Source of the DNA: Alphaproteobacteria bacterium
Lineage (GTDB): Bacteria; Pseudomonadota; Alphaproteobacteria; Caulobacterales; Caulobacteraceae
Direction of reading: 5' to 3'
Assembly: GCA_018895795.1 (NCBI GenBank)
Contig: JAHINZ010000260.1
Location: forward strand, 1 to 12,096
DNA: 12,096 nt
The notes beneath the pieces were generated by a model that was not told where the DNA came from, ran no database searches, and saw only the letters and a program-made list of their open reading frames with translations. This document shows positions 1 to 8,124 of this stretch, piece after piece; within the stretch, counting starts at the first letter, position 1, and each line of letters opens with the position of its first letter. A program made the position numbers and the translations under genes.

Positions 1-1
1 C

Positions 2-1633
<1,632 letters not shown>

Positions 1634-1640
1634 ACCCGCC

Positions 1641-1673
1641 CCACCGTCCTGGGCCCCGCGCCCAGGACGGTGG
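1641..1673. terminator. Strong hairpin between convergent carB and sulfotransferase-like gene
   Basis: A perfect 14-bp inverted repeat (arms 1641-1654 and 1660-1673) with a 5-nt loop starts 7 nt after the carB stop. It sits in the 68-nt gap between two convergent genes, so it could end transcription from both sides. No long T-run follows on the plus strand (only CTTCAAA), so it is not a textbook intrinsic terminator and may need Rho or act as an RNA-stabilising 3' end. Its inner part, TCCTGGGC and GCCCAGGA around a 5-nt loop, recurs at 8069-8089. Confidence 0.65.
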
Positions 1674-1701
1674 CTTCAAAAGCCGGCGCATACGGCCCAG
1701 A

Positions 1702-2886
1702 TCAGCGACTCGACGGCATCGCCCCCGCAGGGCGGATGTCGCCCGGCGCCAGGCGCCGCCAGGGTCGCTTTCCAAGATCGAGGCTTGCGTCCAGCCAGGC
1801 CCGCCATTTCGGGCGCGGCGGCGCGGCGTCCAGATGGGCCAGGGCGCTTGAGAGCTTCGAGAACAGCAGTCGGCAGGGACCGTCCGCGGGGATCTTGCCG
1901 GCAGGGCCCAGGGACTGGATTATGCGACGCGCCTGATGGCGATAGGCGACGCCGCTGGCGTCGGGGTGAGGCGTAAGGGCGCGGCAGTCGGAGAAGTCAG
2001 GCGCCAGGCCGGTGGCCGCCGCGACAGCGGCGCTGACCTCGCGCCCATAGGCCGGGTCGGCGCCCAGCCGGTCGATATCGATCACCAGGTCGGCCTGGGC
2101 CAGGGCCTTGAGATAGGACAGCACATAGACGGCGATAAAGGCCGCGAAGGACACCTCGTCTGGCGCCCGCTTCAGGCGTCGCCGCAGCGCCGCGATCCTC
2201 GCCTTCAGCGCGCCGGAAACCCGCGGGGCGCCCAGCAGGGCCGCCGCCGGGGCGCCCCGTTGGGTCTCGGATAGGATGAGGTACTGGCACTGCTCGAAAT
2301 AGGTGGGTCTGGGCCGCTTGCGCAGCGAATAGAACGACAGCCACTGCTGGACCGGGTCGCGGATCAGCACGATGTGGAAGCCGCCGACCTGCCCTCGCAG
2401 CCAGGCGACCTTGCCCAGCGTGCGGCAGCAGGCCAGCACTGGGACGCGGCCTTCGGACCGGGCCGCGCCGACCAGGCCTTGCACATAGGCCGCCTGCTCG
2501 GGATCAACGGCTTCGGGTTCGAGGAAATAGTCGTCCAGAGCGAAGCGCGCCTGGTATCCGGCCACGCCGCCGCCGGACGCCAGCAGGTCGGAGAACTCGG
2601 CCAGATAGGGCTGGGCGCCGCCGGGGTGGCCCAGGCGGCTGGCGTCAGGGGTATGACGGCCGATCATCTCCGGCGTCAGGTCGGCCAGCGCCTCGTGCCA
2701 CGGCTCGTAATAGGCTCGGGTGGCCGGCAAGGCCCGGAAGCGGCTCCAGACATAGGTGCTCGAACATCGCCATCCGCTATGGATGAACACACATGGCCTC
2801 ACGCTCGGGTCTCCGTCCGCCTTCAGGACGGACAGCGTGACGACGCGATTTGGCAGGGGGATTTCGACGCTTTGCAGCCCCGACAA
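1702..2886 (-). CDS. Sulfotransferase-like protein
   Basis: This encodes 394 residues and appears cytoplasmic, with no signal peptide or obvious membrane span. Two segments resemble the PAPS-binding elements of the sulfotransferase superfamily: a P-loop-like segment HSGWRCSSTYVWSRF (residues 36-50, the 5'-phosphosulfate site) and VLIRDPVQQWLSFYSLRKR (about 173-191), matching the RDPxxxxxS-type 3'-phosphate site. If the assignment is right, it would move sulfate from PAPS onto a glycan or other acceptor; the acceptor cannot be read from the sequence. Both motifs are divergent (Trp-Arg-Cys replaces the usual Pro-Arg-Ser-Gly). The first in-frame start in the usable region is TTG at 2886, with no recognisable Shine-Dalgarno. 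No ATG lies before the P-loop and the frame stays open upstream, so the N-terminus is uncertain. It is convergent with carB and follows the small exported-protein gene on the same strand after 76 nt. Confidence 0.6.
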   Translation of the reverse strand: MSGLQSVEIPLPNRVVTLSVLKADGDPSVRPCVFIHSGWRCSSTYVWSRFRALPATRAYYEPWHEALADLTPEMIGRHTPDASRLGHPGGAQPYLAEFSDLLASGGGVAGYQARFALDDYFLEPEAVDPEQAAYVQGLVGAARSEGRVPVLACCRTLGKVAWLRGQVGGFHIVLIRDPVQQWLSFYSLRKRPRPTYFEQCQYLILSETQRGAPAAALLGAPRVSGALKARIAALRRRLKRAPDEVSFAAFIAVYVLSYLKALAQADLVIDIDRLGADPAYGREVSAAVAAATGLAPDFSDCRALTPHPDASGVAYRHQARRIIQSLGPAGKIPADGPCRLLFSKLSSALAHLDAAPPRPKWRAWLDASLDLGKRPWRRLAPGDIRPAGAMPSSR

Positions 2887-2962
2887 CGTACGCGACAGTC
2901 GCGCAACGCAGACGATACAGAAGCGACACGTTGAGGCGCGCGGCCGGCGACCCGGCCTGGGA

Positions 2963-3205
2963 CTATTCGGCGGTCACGGCGGTGTCGCCCGTGATCGAGG
3001 CGCTGAGCGAACCGGTGTTCCACAAGGTCTGGGCCACGGCGCCCGCCTTGAGCTTCAAGCCGACCGCGTCGCCTTCGTGGGCGCTGGCCGTGACGGAGCC
3101 ATCGAGACGGACGCCGCCGGTGATCAGGGTCGACTGGCCGGCGTCGCCGCCGGCCAGGAGCAGCAGAGGCGTCAGGGCGGCCGTGGTGAGAAGAGAGCGG
3201 GACAT
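2963..3205 (-). CDS. Small exported protein, unknown function
   Basis: This 80-residue ORF starts with ATG, has AGG of a Shine-Dalgarno about 7 nt upstream (RNA reads AGGTCCTTCATG), and ends with TAG. The N-terminus MSRSLLTTAALTPLLLLAGG is a typical Sec signal peptide: two Arg, a hydrophobic core, then small residues with a likely cut near GDA-GQ (residues 22-24). There is no lipobox Cys, so it should be periplasmic or secreted rather than a lipoprotein. The remaining ~56 residues are rich in Gly, Ala, Thr and Ser with alternating hydrophobics, which suggests a small beta-rich protein. It contains no Cys. Third codon positions are almost all G or C, as expected for a real gene here. No family was recognised. 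It lies 76 nt upstream of the sulfotransferase-like gene on the same strand and may be co-transcribed with it. Confidence 0.6.
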   Translation of the reverse strand: MSRSLLTTAALTPLLLLAGGDAGQSTLITGGVRLDGSVTASAHEGDAVGLKLKAGAVAQTLWNTGSLSASITGDTAVTAE

Positions 3206-3236
3206 GAAGGACCTGTGCGGCGTGCCCGCCTTCGCT

Positions 3237-3255
3237 AGAGCCCCGCGATGGCTCT
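3237..3255. other. Short inverted repeat in the divergent intergenic region
   Basis: AGAGCC (3237-3242) and GGCTCT (3250-3255) form a 6-bp stem with a 7-nt loop. It lies in the 179-nt gap between the divergently transcribed exported-protein gene (minus) and the 154-aa gene (plus), inside the presumed 5' leader of the former. It could be an operator or simply a weak RNA hairpin. No confident -35/-10 pair was seen in this gap. Confidence 0.2.
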
Positions 3256-3384
3256 CCCATGACCCGGACGTATCGCCGTCGATAAGCTCGGCTGTCCGAT
3301 CTGGAACAATGTTGCAGGTTTGCGTCGAAACGCGCGGTTCGCGGCGCGATTGTCCAGACGCGGCGGGTCGCGCTAGAAAGCGCC

Positions 3385-3849
3385 ATGCCCGCCAAACCTT
3401 CCGACGCCCCGTGCGCCGACGCCGCCTATTCGGACGAAGCCGTCGCCGTCCTGGCCGCCCGCCTGCTGGACCACAGTCTGCCCAAGGCCGAATGGACCCA
3501 CGCCGCCCACCTGGTCGCCACCCTGCGCCTGATCCGCACCCGCGACGCGGGACTGGAGCGCGACATGCCCGGGATCATCCGCACCTACAATGTCTCGGTC
3601 GGCGGGGTGAACGATGACACCCAAGGCTATCACGAGACCATCACCCAGGCTTATCTGACCGCCATCCGCGCCTTCGTCGCCACCCTGCCCGCCGACCTCG
3701 GCGACGGCGCGGCCGCCGCGCGCCTGCTGGCCACGCCGATGGGCGACAAGGACTGGCCTTTGAGCTTCTGGTCGCGCGAGCGGCTGTTCAGCGTCGCGGC
3801 CCGACGGGCCTGGGTCGAGCCGGATCTGAAGCCGCTGACCGCATCCTGA
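3385..3849 (+). CDS. Conserved hypothetical protein (WTHAAHL / YHETIT motif type)
   Basis: This encodes 154 residues and is soluble, with no signal peptide. The ATG at 3385 follows a purine-rich AGAAAG about 4 nt upstream, a weak ribosome binding site. Visible conserved-looking blocks are EWTHAAHLVATLRLIR (residues 36-51), YNVSVGGVNDDTQGYHETIT (68-87) and WPLSFWSRERLFSVAARR near 124-141. The spaced histidines (two in WTHAAH, one in YHET) with a Glu make a metal site or small catalytic centre conceivable, but no function is established. The pattern 'THxxHL ... YHETxT ... RLFS..AR..WVEPDL' matches what I recall of an unnamed, widespread bacterial protein family. Codon use matches the neighbours. 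A start-less GST-like coding remnant begins immediately after its stop. Confidence 0.75.
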   Translation: MPAKPSDAPCADAAYSDEAVAVLAARLLDHSLPKAEWTHAAHLVATLRLIRTRDAGLERDMPGIIRTYNVSVGGVNDDTQGYHETITQAYLTAIRAFVATLPADLGDGAAAARLLATPMGDKDWPLSFWSRERLFSVAARRAWVEPDLKPLTAS

Positions 3850-4022
3850 CGCCGCTCTTCGCGATCGCGATCCTGGCGATCAACCGGCGGACCTTCGCCG
3901 CCTTCGGCTGGGACAAGGCGTCGGCCCGGACGCGCGTCAAGGCGTTCCTCGACCGCATCCACGCCCGCCCGGTCTATCAAGCGGCCCTTAAGCGCGGCGG
4001 GCCCCACGACCACGCCAGCTAG
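3850..4022 (+). pseudogene. Glutathione S-transferase C-terminal remnant
   Basis: Directly after the stop of the 154-aa gene, a different frame (codons in register with 3852) stays open for 57 codons to TAG at 4020-4022. Third positions are strongly G/C, so it looks protein-coding, but it has no ATG, GTG or TTG start. The translation has hydrophobic helical sequence (LFAIAILAINRRTFAAFGW), then RVKAFLDRIHARPVYQAALKR and a short GGPHDHAS end. The block 'FLDRIHARPVYQAAL' resembles the C-terminal helix of bacterial glutathione S-transferases (pattern W/F-x-x-R-x-x-x-R-P-x-x-x-x-A). A full GST is about 200-230 residues, so roughly the first three quarters, including the glutathione-binding thioredoxin fold, is missing. 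It is best read as a gene remnant left by a deletion or rearrangement. The family call is by eye. Confidence 0.5.
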
Positions 4023-4146
4023 GGCCTCCGCTAGGGCAGGACATAATGCCGCACCGGTCCAAGGTTAAGAGAAATACAACCACCGTCGTGGCTTGGTGAA
4101 CGCCACCCTCGGACAGTCTCCGAACGGCCGCGATGTGAAGTCCACC

Positions 4147-4506
4147 ATGGTCCAGACCCCGACGACAGGGACGATAGTCACGAGCGAACAGCCCCGGACT
4201 ATCGGTCCACTCGCGGCCACCACCCTGGCGATTATTTTAGGACTGTTCGCGGCGGTGGCGGTTAATGCCGCCCCGCGCGATCCGGCGCGCGTCGCCGCGG
4301 TGTTCCCGCCGTGGTGGACATCGGCCCAAGTCGTCACGGCGGCGGCCTCGGCCGGCGACATCGCCGCCGCCGGCGGCGCGCCCTTCATCCTCATTCTCCG
4401 CGGCGACGCGACCGAACTGGCGCGCCGCGCCCGTTCGGCCGGCGCCCTGTTGATCCTCGACCCCGACCTCGCCGGCGTCTGCGCGCCCAAGGAAGCACGT
4501 TCATGA
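4147..4506 (+). CDS. Small single-span membrane protein, partner of downstream MCP
   Basis: This encodes 119 residues from ATG 4147, which has GAAG about 7 nt upstream. The frame extends to GTG 4096 or TTG 4093 (18 more residues), but no ribosome site precedes those codons. The protein has a short polar N-terminus, one hydrophobic span (about residues 21-42, LAATTLAIILGLFAAVAV), and a ~75-residue remainder. That part carries AVFPPWWTSAQ (51-61) and a compact alpha/beta-like segment, PFILILRGDATELARRARSAGALLILDP (split around 79-106). Topology suggests an anchor with the C-terminal domain in the periplasm, but this is inferred. Its TGA overlaps the MCP start as ATGA, so the two are almost certainly co-translated. 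That implies a role in the same sensor, for example as an accessory or ligand-presenting subunit. The family was not confidently recognised. Confidence 0.7.
   Translation: MVQTPTTGTIVTSEQPRTIGPLAATTLAIILGLFAAVAVNAAPRDPARVAAVFPPWWTSAQVVTAAASAGDIAAAGGAPFILILRGDATELARRARSAGALLILDPDLAGVCAPKEARS
4489..4495 (+). promoter_or_regulatory. Shine-Dalgarno AAGGAAG that fixes the MCP start
   Basis: AAGGAAG lies 7 nt before ATG 4503, inside the end of the upstream small gene. It supports 4503 rather than the longer open frame back to a GTG at 4311, whose extra 64 codons only mirror the small gene in another frame and would give an Arg-rich, non-membrane N-terminus. Confidence 0.7.
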
Positions 4507-6110
4507 CCTTCACCTTTTCAAGCCTCGACGCGCAACGCCAAGCCGGCGGCAAGCTGATCGTTCTGATGACCTGGCTGATGGCGCCGGTGGTGCTGGGAGC
4601 GCGGCTGGCGACCCATGGTCCGCTCCTGGGGATCGCCATCGCCAGCGTGATCACCGCTGTCGGCGCGACCCTGGCCCTGCGCCTGGCGCCGACCGGATCA
4701 ACCGGCCGGGCGCTGACCGGCGTGGCCCTGATGGCGCAGGTTTCCCTTCTGGTCGCGGCCCTGGGCGGTCACGCCTGGCAAACCGACATGCACATGACCT
4801 ATTTCGCGGCCCTGGCCCTGCTGGTGATCTATTGCGACTGGGTGGTGATCGCCGCCGCCGCCGCCACCGTCGCCGTCCACCATCTGGGCCTGAGCTATCT
4901 GCTGCCCGCCGCCGTGTTCCCCGGCTCGGCCAGCCTGGGCCGGGTGATGATCCACGCCGTGATCCTGGTCGTCGAGGCCGGCGCCCTGATCGCCGTCACC
5001 GCCAGCGTCAGTCAGATGTTCGCCATCTCCGCCGCCGCCTTGGCCAAGGCCGAGGACGCGGTCGGCGAGGCCCGCAGCGCCAACGAGGCCGCCGAAGCCG
5101 CCCGGCGCTCCGAGGAGACCGGCCGCGTGCAGCATGCCGAGACCCAGGCCGCCAGCGAGCGTCAGCGCACCGACGCCGTCGCCGCCCTGGCCCAGGCCCT
5201 GTCGCGCCTGGCCCAAGGCGACCTCAGCATCCGCCTCAACACCCGCTTCGCCGAGGCCTTTGAAACCCTTCGCGCCGACTTCAACACCGCCGCCGGCAAG
5301 CTGGCCGACGCCCTGATCGTGATCGACGGCCGCGTGGTCGGCGTTCGCCACGGCTCCGACCAGATCGCCGACGCCACCGTGCAGCTGTCGCGCCGCACCG
5401 AGCGCCAGGCCGCGAGCCTGGAGGAGACCGCCGCGGCCATGGACGAGATCACCGCCACGGTCGGCCAGACGGCCTCGGGCGCCAAGAAGGCCGCCCAGGT
5501 GGTGGCCCAGGCGCGCGACGACGCCCGCCGGTCCGGCGAGGTGGTCAGCGAAGCCGTCGCGGCCATGAGCGAGATCGAGCAGAGCTCGGGCCAGATCACC
5601 CAGATCATCGGCGTCATCGACGAGATCGCCTTCCAGACCAACCTTCTGGCCCTCAATGCCGGGGTCGAGGCGGCGCGGGCCGGCGAAGCCGGGCGCGGCT
5701 TCGCGGTCGTGGCCCAGGAAGTCCGCGCGCTGGCCCAGCGCTCGGCCGACGCCGCCAAGCAGATCAAGACCCTGATCTCCACCTCCAGCCGTCAGGTCGA
5801 GACCGGCGTCGGCCTCGTGGGTCGGACCGGCGAGGCCCTGGACCGGATCGTCGCCCAGATCGCTGAAATCGATTCGCTGGTGTCCGACATCGCCGCCTCG
5901 GCCCAGAGCCAGGCCCAGGGCCTCAGCCAGGTGAATGGCGCGGTCAACCAGATGGACCATGTGCTGCAGGAAAACGCCGGCATGGTCGATGAAACGGCCA
6001 CCGCCACCCGGGCCCTCAACGCCGACGCCGCCGGCCTGGCCGACCTGATCGCGCAATTCCAGCTGCCGGCCCAGGCCGGCGGCCGGGCTCAGGAACGGCT
6101 GAGGGCCTGA
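4503..6110 (+). CDS. Methyl-accepting chemotaxis protein with membrane-embedded sensor
   Basis: This encodes 535 residues. The N-terminal ~175 residues are mostly hydrophobic with about five to six possible spans (20-34, 41-61, 71-89, 98-112, 113-140, 148-175) and no large periplasmic domain, so sensing is probably within or at the membrane. This part contains H90, HM-TYF near 97-101, the HH pair 126-127 and H151. A HAMP-like segment follows (about 227-272, RLAQGDLSIRLNTRF), then the coiled-coil signalling domain. Its hairpin tip is highly conserved: IDEIAFQTNLLALNAGVEAA (372-391) and RGFAVVAQEVRALAQRSADA (398-416). MCPs pass ligand signals to CheA/CheW at the cell pole. LEETAAAMDEI (306-316) and the DETATATRAL region (496-505) are likely methylation helices. 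No C-terminal NWETF-type CheR/CheB tether is present. It is translationally coupled to the preceding small membrane protein. Confidence 0.93.
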   Translation: MTFTFSSLDAQRQAGGKLIVLMTWLMAPVVLGARLATHGPLLGIAIASVITAVGATLALRLAPTGSTGRALTGVALMAQVSLLVAALGGHAWQTDMHMTYFAALALLVIYCDWVVIAAAAATVAVHHLGLSYLLPAAVFPGSASLGRVMIHAVILVVEAGALIAVTASVSQMFAISAAALAKAEDAVGEARSANEAAEAARRSEETGRVQHAETQAASERQRTDAVAALAQALSRLAQGDLSIRLNTRFAEAFETLRADFNTAAGKLADALIVIDGRVVGVRHGSDQIADATVQLSRRTERQAASLEETAAAMDEITATVGQTASGAKKAAQVVAQARDDARRSGEVVSEAVAAMSEIEQSSGQITQIIGVIDEIAFQTNLLALNAGVEAARAGEAGRGFAVVAQEVRALAQRSADAAKQIKTLISTSSRQVETGVGLVGRTGEALDRIVAQIAEIDSLVSDIAASAQSQAQGLSQVNGAVNQMDHVLQENAGMVDETATATRALNADAAGLADLIAQFQLPAQAGGRAQERLRA

Positions 6111-6128
6111 AGACGGGCAGTTCACCCA

Positions 6129-6174
6129 AGGATAGCCCCGCCCCCTTGCTTATCCTGAACGCCCCTCTTATCCT
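6129..6174. repeat. CTTATCCT direct repeats with an inverted AGGATA
   Basis: CTTATCCT occurs twice (6149-6156 and 6167-6174, 18 nt apart), and AGGATA at 6129-6134 is the inverse of TATCCT. The cluster sits in the 136-nt gap between the MCP stop and greA. It might be a regulatory site upstream of greA or a weak 3' structure for the MCP message. The remainder of the gap shows only a TAAAAT (6236-6241) close to the greA start and no convincing -35. Confidence 0.25.
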
Positions 6175-6246
6175 CCCAGCCCCCGGTCGCGCGCGCCAGC
6201 GGCGGGACGAATACTCCTCATTCGGCGAACCGAGCTAAAATCCGCA

Positions 6247-6720
6247 ATGGAAAAAGTGCCGATGACCGCCGGGGGTTATCAGACCCTCGACGATGAACTG
6301 AAGCGTTTGAAAACGATCGAACGTCCCGCCGTGATCGCGGCGATTTCGGAGGCGCGCGAGCATGGCGATCTCTCCGAAAACGCTGAATATCACGCCGCCA
6401 AGGAGCGACAGGGCTGGATCGAAGGCCGTATCGCCGAGATCGAGGACAAGATCGCCCGCGCGCAGGTGATCGACGTGTCGAAGCTGTCGGGAAAGCATGT
6501 GAAATTCGGGGCGACGGTCAGCGTCGTCGACGAAGACACCGAGGAAGAGGCCCGCTACCAGATCGTCGGCGACCACGAAGCCGACGTGAAGGAAGGCCGC
6601 ATCTCGCTGTCCTCGCCGCTGTCGCGCGCGATGATCGGCAAGGAAGTCGGCGAGGTTGTCGAGGTCTATACCCCCGGCGGCGTCAAGGCTTACGAGATCC
6701 TCAAGGTGGAGTGGCTCTAG
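6247..6720 (+). CDS. greA: Transcription elongation factor GreA
   Basis: This encodes 157 residues, the usual length (E. coli 158). GreA enters the RNA polymerase secondary channel and triggers cleavage of backtracked RNA. The N-terminal coiled coil carries the acidic tip in AREHGDLSENAEYHAAKE, with D41 and E44 in place for Mg2+ positioning. The C-terminal FKBP-like domain shows KFGATVSVVDEDTEEE, YQIVGDHEADVKEGRIS, SPLSRAMIGKEVGEVVEV and the TPGG loop near the end. The ATG at 6247 is preferred because MEKVPMT aligns with the known N-terminus MQAIPMT. No good Shine-Dalgarno is visible. A clear intrinsic terminator follows the stop. Confidence 0.98.
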   Translation: MEKVPMTAGGYQTLDDELKRLKTIERPAVIAAISEAREHGDLSENAEYHAAKERQGWIEGRIAEIEDKIARAQVIDVSKLSGKHVKFGATVSVVDEDTEEEARYQIVGDHEADVKEGRISLSSPLSRAMIGKEVGEVVEVYTPGGVKAYEILKVEWL

Positions 6721-6769
6721 AGCCCCTGGCTCAACGGCCCAACCCGCGCCATAAAGCGAGACCATGAGC

Positions 6770-6796
6770 AAGGCCGCCCTCCGGGGCGGCTTTGTT
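6770..6796 (+). terminator. Intrinsic terminator of greA
   Basis: A GC stem GCCGCCC (6773-6779) / GGGCGGC (6784-6790) with a TCCG tetraloop is extended by AAG/TTT pairing to about 10 bp and followed by TTTGTTTG. This is the classical terminator form and the best one in the window. It lies 50 nt after the greA stop and overlaps the earliest possible TTG (6792) of the next frame, which argues against that start. Confidence 0.85.
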
Positions 6797-6824
6797 TGCG
6801 GACTCGCGCGCGCCGGATGACGTC

Positions 6825-8060
6825 TTGAAGAAACCCGCCACACCTCCATTGATCCTGTGGGCCATCTCGGACGGTCGCGCCGGTATCGAGGCCCAGGCCA
6901 TCGGTCTGGCCGAGGCGGTGGCGCGCGAGGCGCGCGCCCAGGGCCAGGAGGTCCGGATCGAGATCAAGCGGGTCGGCTGGACCGGCCGCGTCGGTCGACT
7001 GCCTTGGTGGTTGAACTGGCTGCCCCGCCGCTGGTTGACCCCCGAAAGCGACATCAACGCCCCCTGGCCGGATCTGTGGATCGCCGCCGGCCGCGCCACC
7101 CTGCCCCTGTCGATCCGCGCCAAGCGCTGGTCGGGCGGCAAGACCTTCGTCGTGCAGATCCAGGACCCGCGCGTCCCCCCGCACATGTTCGACCTGGTGA
7201 TCCCGCCCAAGCATGACCGTTTGAGCGGCGACAACATCCTGTCGATCACCGGCTCGCCACATCGCGTCACCAGCCCGCGGTTGGTCAGCGAGTACGAGAA
7301 ATTCAAGGATCAGCTCGACGACCTGCCGCGTCCGCGCGTGGCGGTGCTGCTAGGCGGCAAGTCCAAGGCCTTCGACCTGCCCGTCGAACGCGCCGCCCAG
7401 ATGGCCCACCAGATCCAGATCCCTCTGGAGCAGGACGGCGGCAGCCTGCTGATGACCTTCTCGCGCCGCACGCCCGAGCCGGCCCGCGCCCTGCTGACCG
7501 CCCGCCTGCGCCATCTGCCCGGCCTGATCTGGGACGGCGAAGGCCCCAACCCCTATTTCGCCTTCCTGGCGGCCGCCGACTATATCCTGGTCACCGAGGA
7601 CTCCACCAACATGGCCACCGAGGCCGCCTCGACCGGCAAGCCCGTCTTCATCCTGAAGATGGACGGCTCCAGCCTGAAGTTCCGCCTGTTCCACGAAGAG
7701 CTGGAGCGCCAGGGCGCCGCCCGCCCCTATGGCGGGGCGTTCCACGGCTGGAGCTATGAGCCCGTCGACGAGACCGGCCGCGCCGCCCGCGAAGTGCTGG
7801 CCCGGATGCGGGGGGAGACGGTGGCGGTCGAAGAGGCGGTGGTTCAGGCGGAGATCGCGATCGAACCGATCGTCGAGGCCACGCCGGAGCCCTTGACTGA
7901 GATCGCGCCGGAACCGCAAGCCGCGCCCAAGCCTGTAAGCAAGCCCCGGGCCAAGGCCGCGGCGCCCGCCGCCGCCAGGACCTCGGCCAAGCCCAAGGCG
8001 ACGACGAAGGCCGCCGCAAAGGCGCGCGCGAAACCTCAGGCAAAACCCAAAACGCAATAA
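6825..8060 (+). CDS. ELM1-family (mitochondrial fission ELM1-like, DUF1022) protein with basic tail
   Basis: This encodes 411 residues from TTG 6825 (GGA about 8 nt upstream). The open frame starts at TTG 6792 inside the greA terminator, so the later start is chosen, though neither is secure. Residues 8-330 match the bacterial ELM1 family, whose fold resembles GT-B glycosyltransferases: ILWAISDGRAGIEAQAIGLAEA (9-30), DLWIAAGR (83-90), VQIQDPR (110-116), DLVIPPKHD (123-131), VAVLLGGKS (172-180), LLMTFSRRTP (208-217) and the sugar-nucleotide-like DYILVTEDSTNMATEAASTGKP split around 252-273. The plant ELM1 protein acts in mitochondrial fission; the bacterial role is unknown and an envelope glycan role is only a guess. 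Residues 331-411 form a tail, acidic up to about 365 and then Ala/Lys/Pro-rich. Neighbours are greA upstream and the pseudaminic acid region downstream. Confidence 0.88.
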   Translation: MKKPATPPLILWAISDGRAGIEAQAIGLAEAVAREARAQGQEVRIEIKRVGWTGRVGRLPWWLNWLPRRWLTPESDINAPWPDLWIAAGRATLPLSIRAKRWSGGKTFVVQIQDPRVPPHMFDLVIPPKHDRLSGDNILSITGSPHRVTSPRLVSEYEKFKDQLDDLPRPRVAVLLGGKSKAFDLPVERAAQMAHQIQIPLEQDGGSLLMTFSRRTPEPARALLTARLRHLPGLIWDGEGPNPYFAFLAAADYILVTEDSTNMATEAASTGKPVFILKMDGSSLKFRLFHEELERQGAARPYGGAFHGWSYEPVDETGRAAREVLARMRGETVAVEEAVVQAEIAIEPIVEATPEPLTEIAPEPQAAPKPVSKPRAKAAAPAAARTSAKPKATTKAAAKARAKPQAKPKTQ

Positions 8061-8065
8061 CCTCG

Positions 8066-8090
8066 CCTTCCTGGGCCTCGTGCCCAGGAC
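8066..8090. repeat. Palindromic hairpin element, copy 2
   Basis: TCCTGGGC (8069-8076) and GCCCAGGA (8082-8089) form an 8-bp perfect stem with loop CTCGT, 8 nt after the ELM1-family stop. The same arms with loop CCCGC occur after carB (1647-1667), and CCTTCCTGGGCC (8066-8077) recurs at 9458-9469. It may end transcription or be a dispersed intergenic repeat. No T-run follows. Confidence 0.6.
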
Positions 8091-8124
8091 CCATGCGTCC
8101 GCTTGCTCTGCCAAGGCGAATGAA

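Noticed and set aside
2374..2934. 186-codon plus-strand open frame opposite the sulfotransferase-like gene
   Set aside because: It shows no motifs, signal or ribosome site, and the minus-strand frame carries both PAPS-site-like motifs.
2823..3395. 190-codon minus-strand frame spanning the small exported-protein gene
   Set aside because: It is Arg-rich low-complexity sequence with stop-free length due to GC content. The 80-aa frame has a signal peptide, ribosome site and coding bias.
4065..4078. TTAA followed by a partial second half, considered as a CtrA-type site (TTAA-N7-TTAA)
   Set aside because: Only one TTAA is present; the second half reads ACAA, so the match is too weak.
4311..4502. 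Extended N-terminus of the MCP from GTG 4311
   Set aside because: The added residues are Arg-rich shadow sequence of the overlapping small gene. AAGGAAG 7 nt before ATG 4503 marks the real start.
4698..6125. 475-codon open frame on the minus strand, opposite the MCP gene
   Set aside because: Its translation is Gly/Asp/His low-complexity, the product expected when a GC-biased gene is read antisense. The plus strand has the complete MCP signature.
6801..6805. GACTC (CcrM-type GANTC) between greA and the ELM1-family gene
   Set aside because: It is a single short site that occurs by chance several times in the window, with no supporting promoter.
6792..6824. Earliest TTG start for the ELM1-family gene
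   Set aside because: It lies in the T-stretch of the greA terminator. The family's core begins after residue 20 of this frame.
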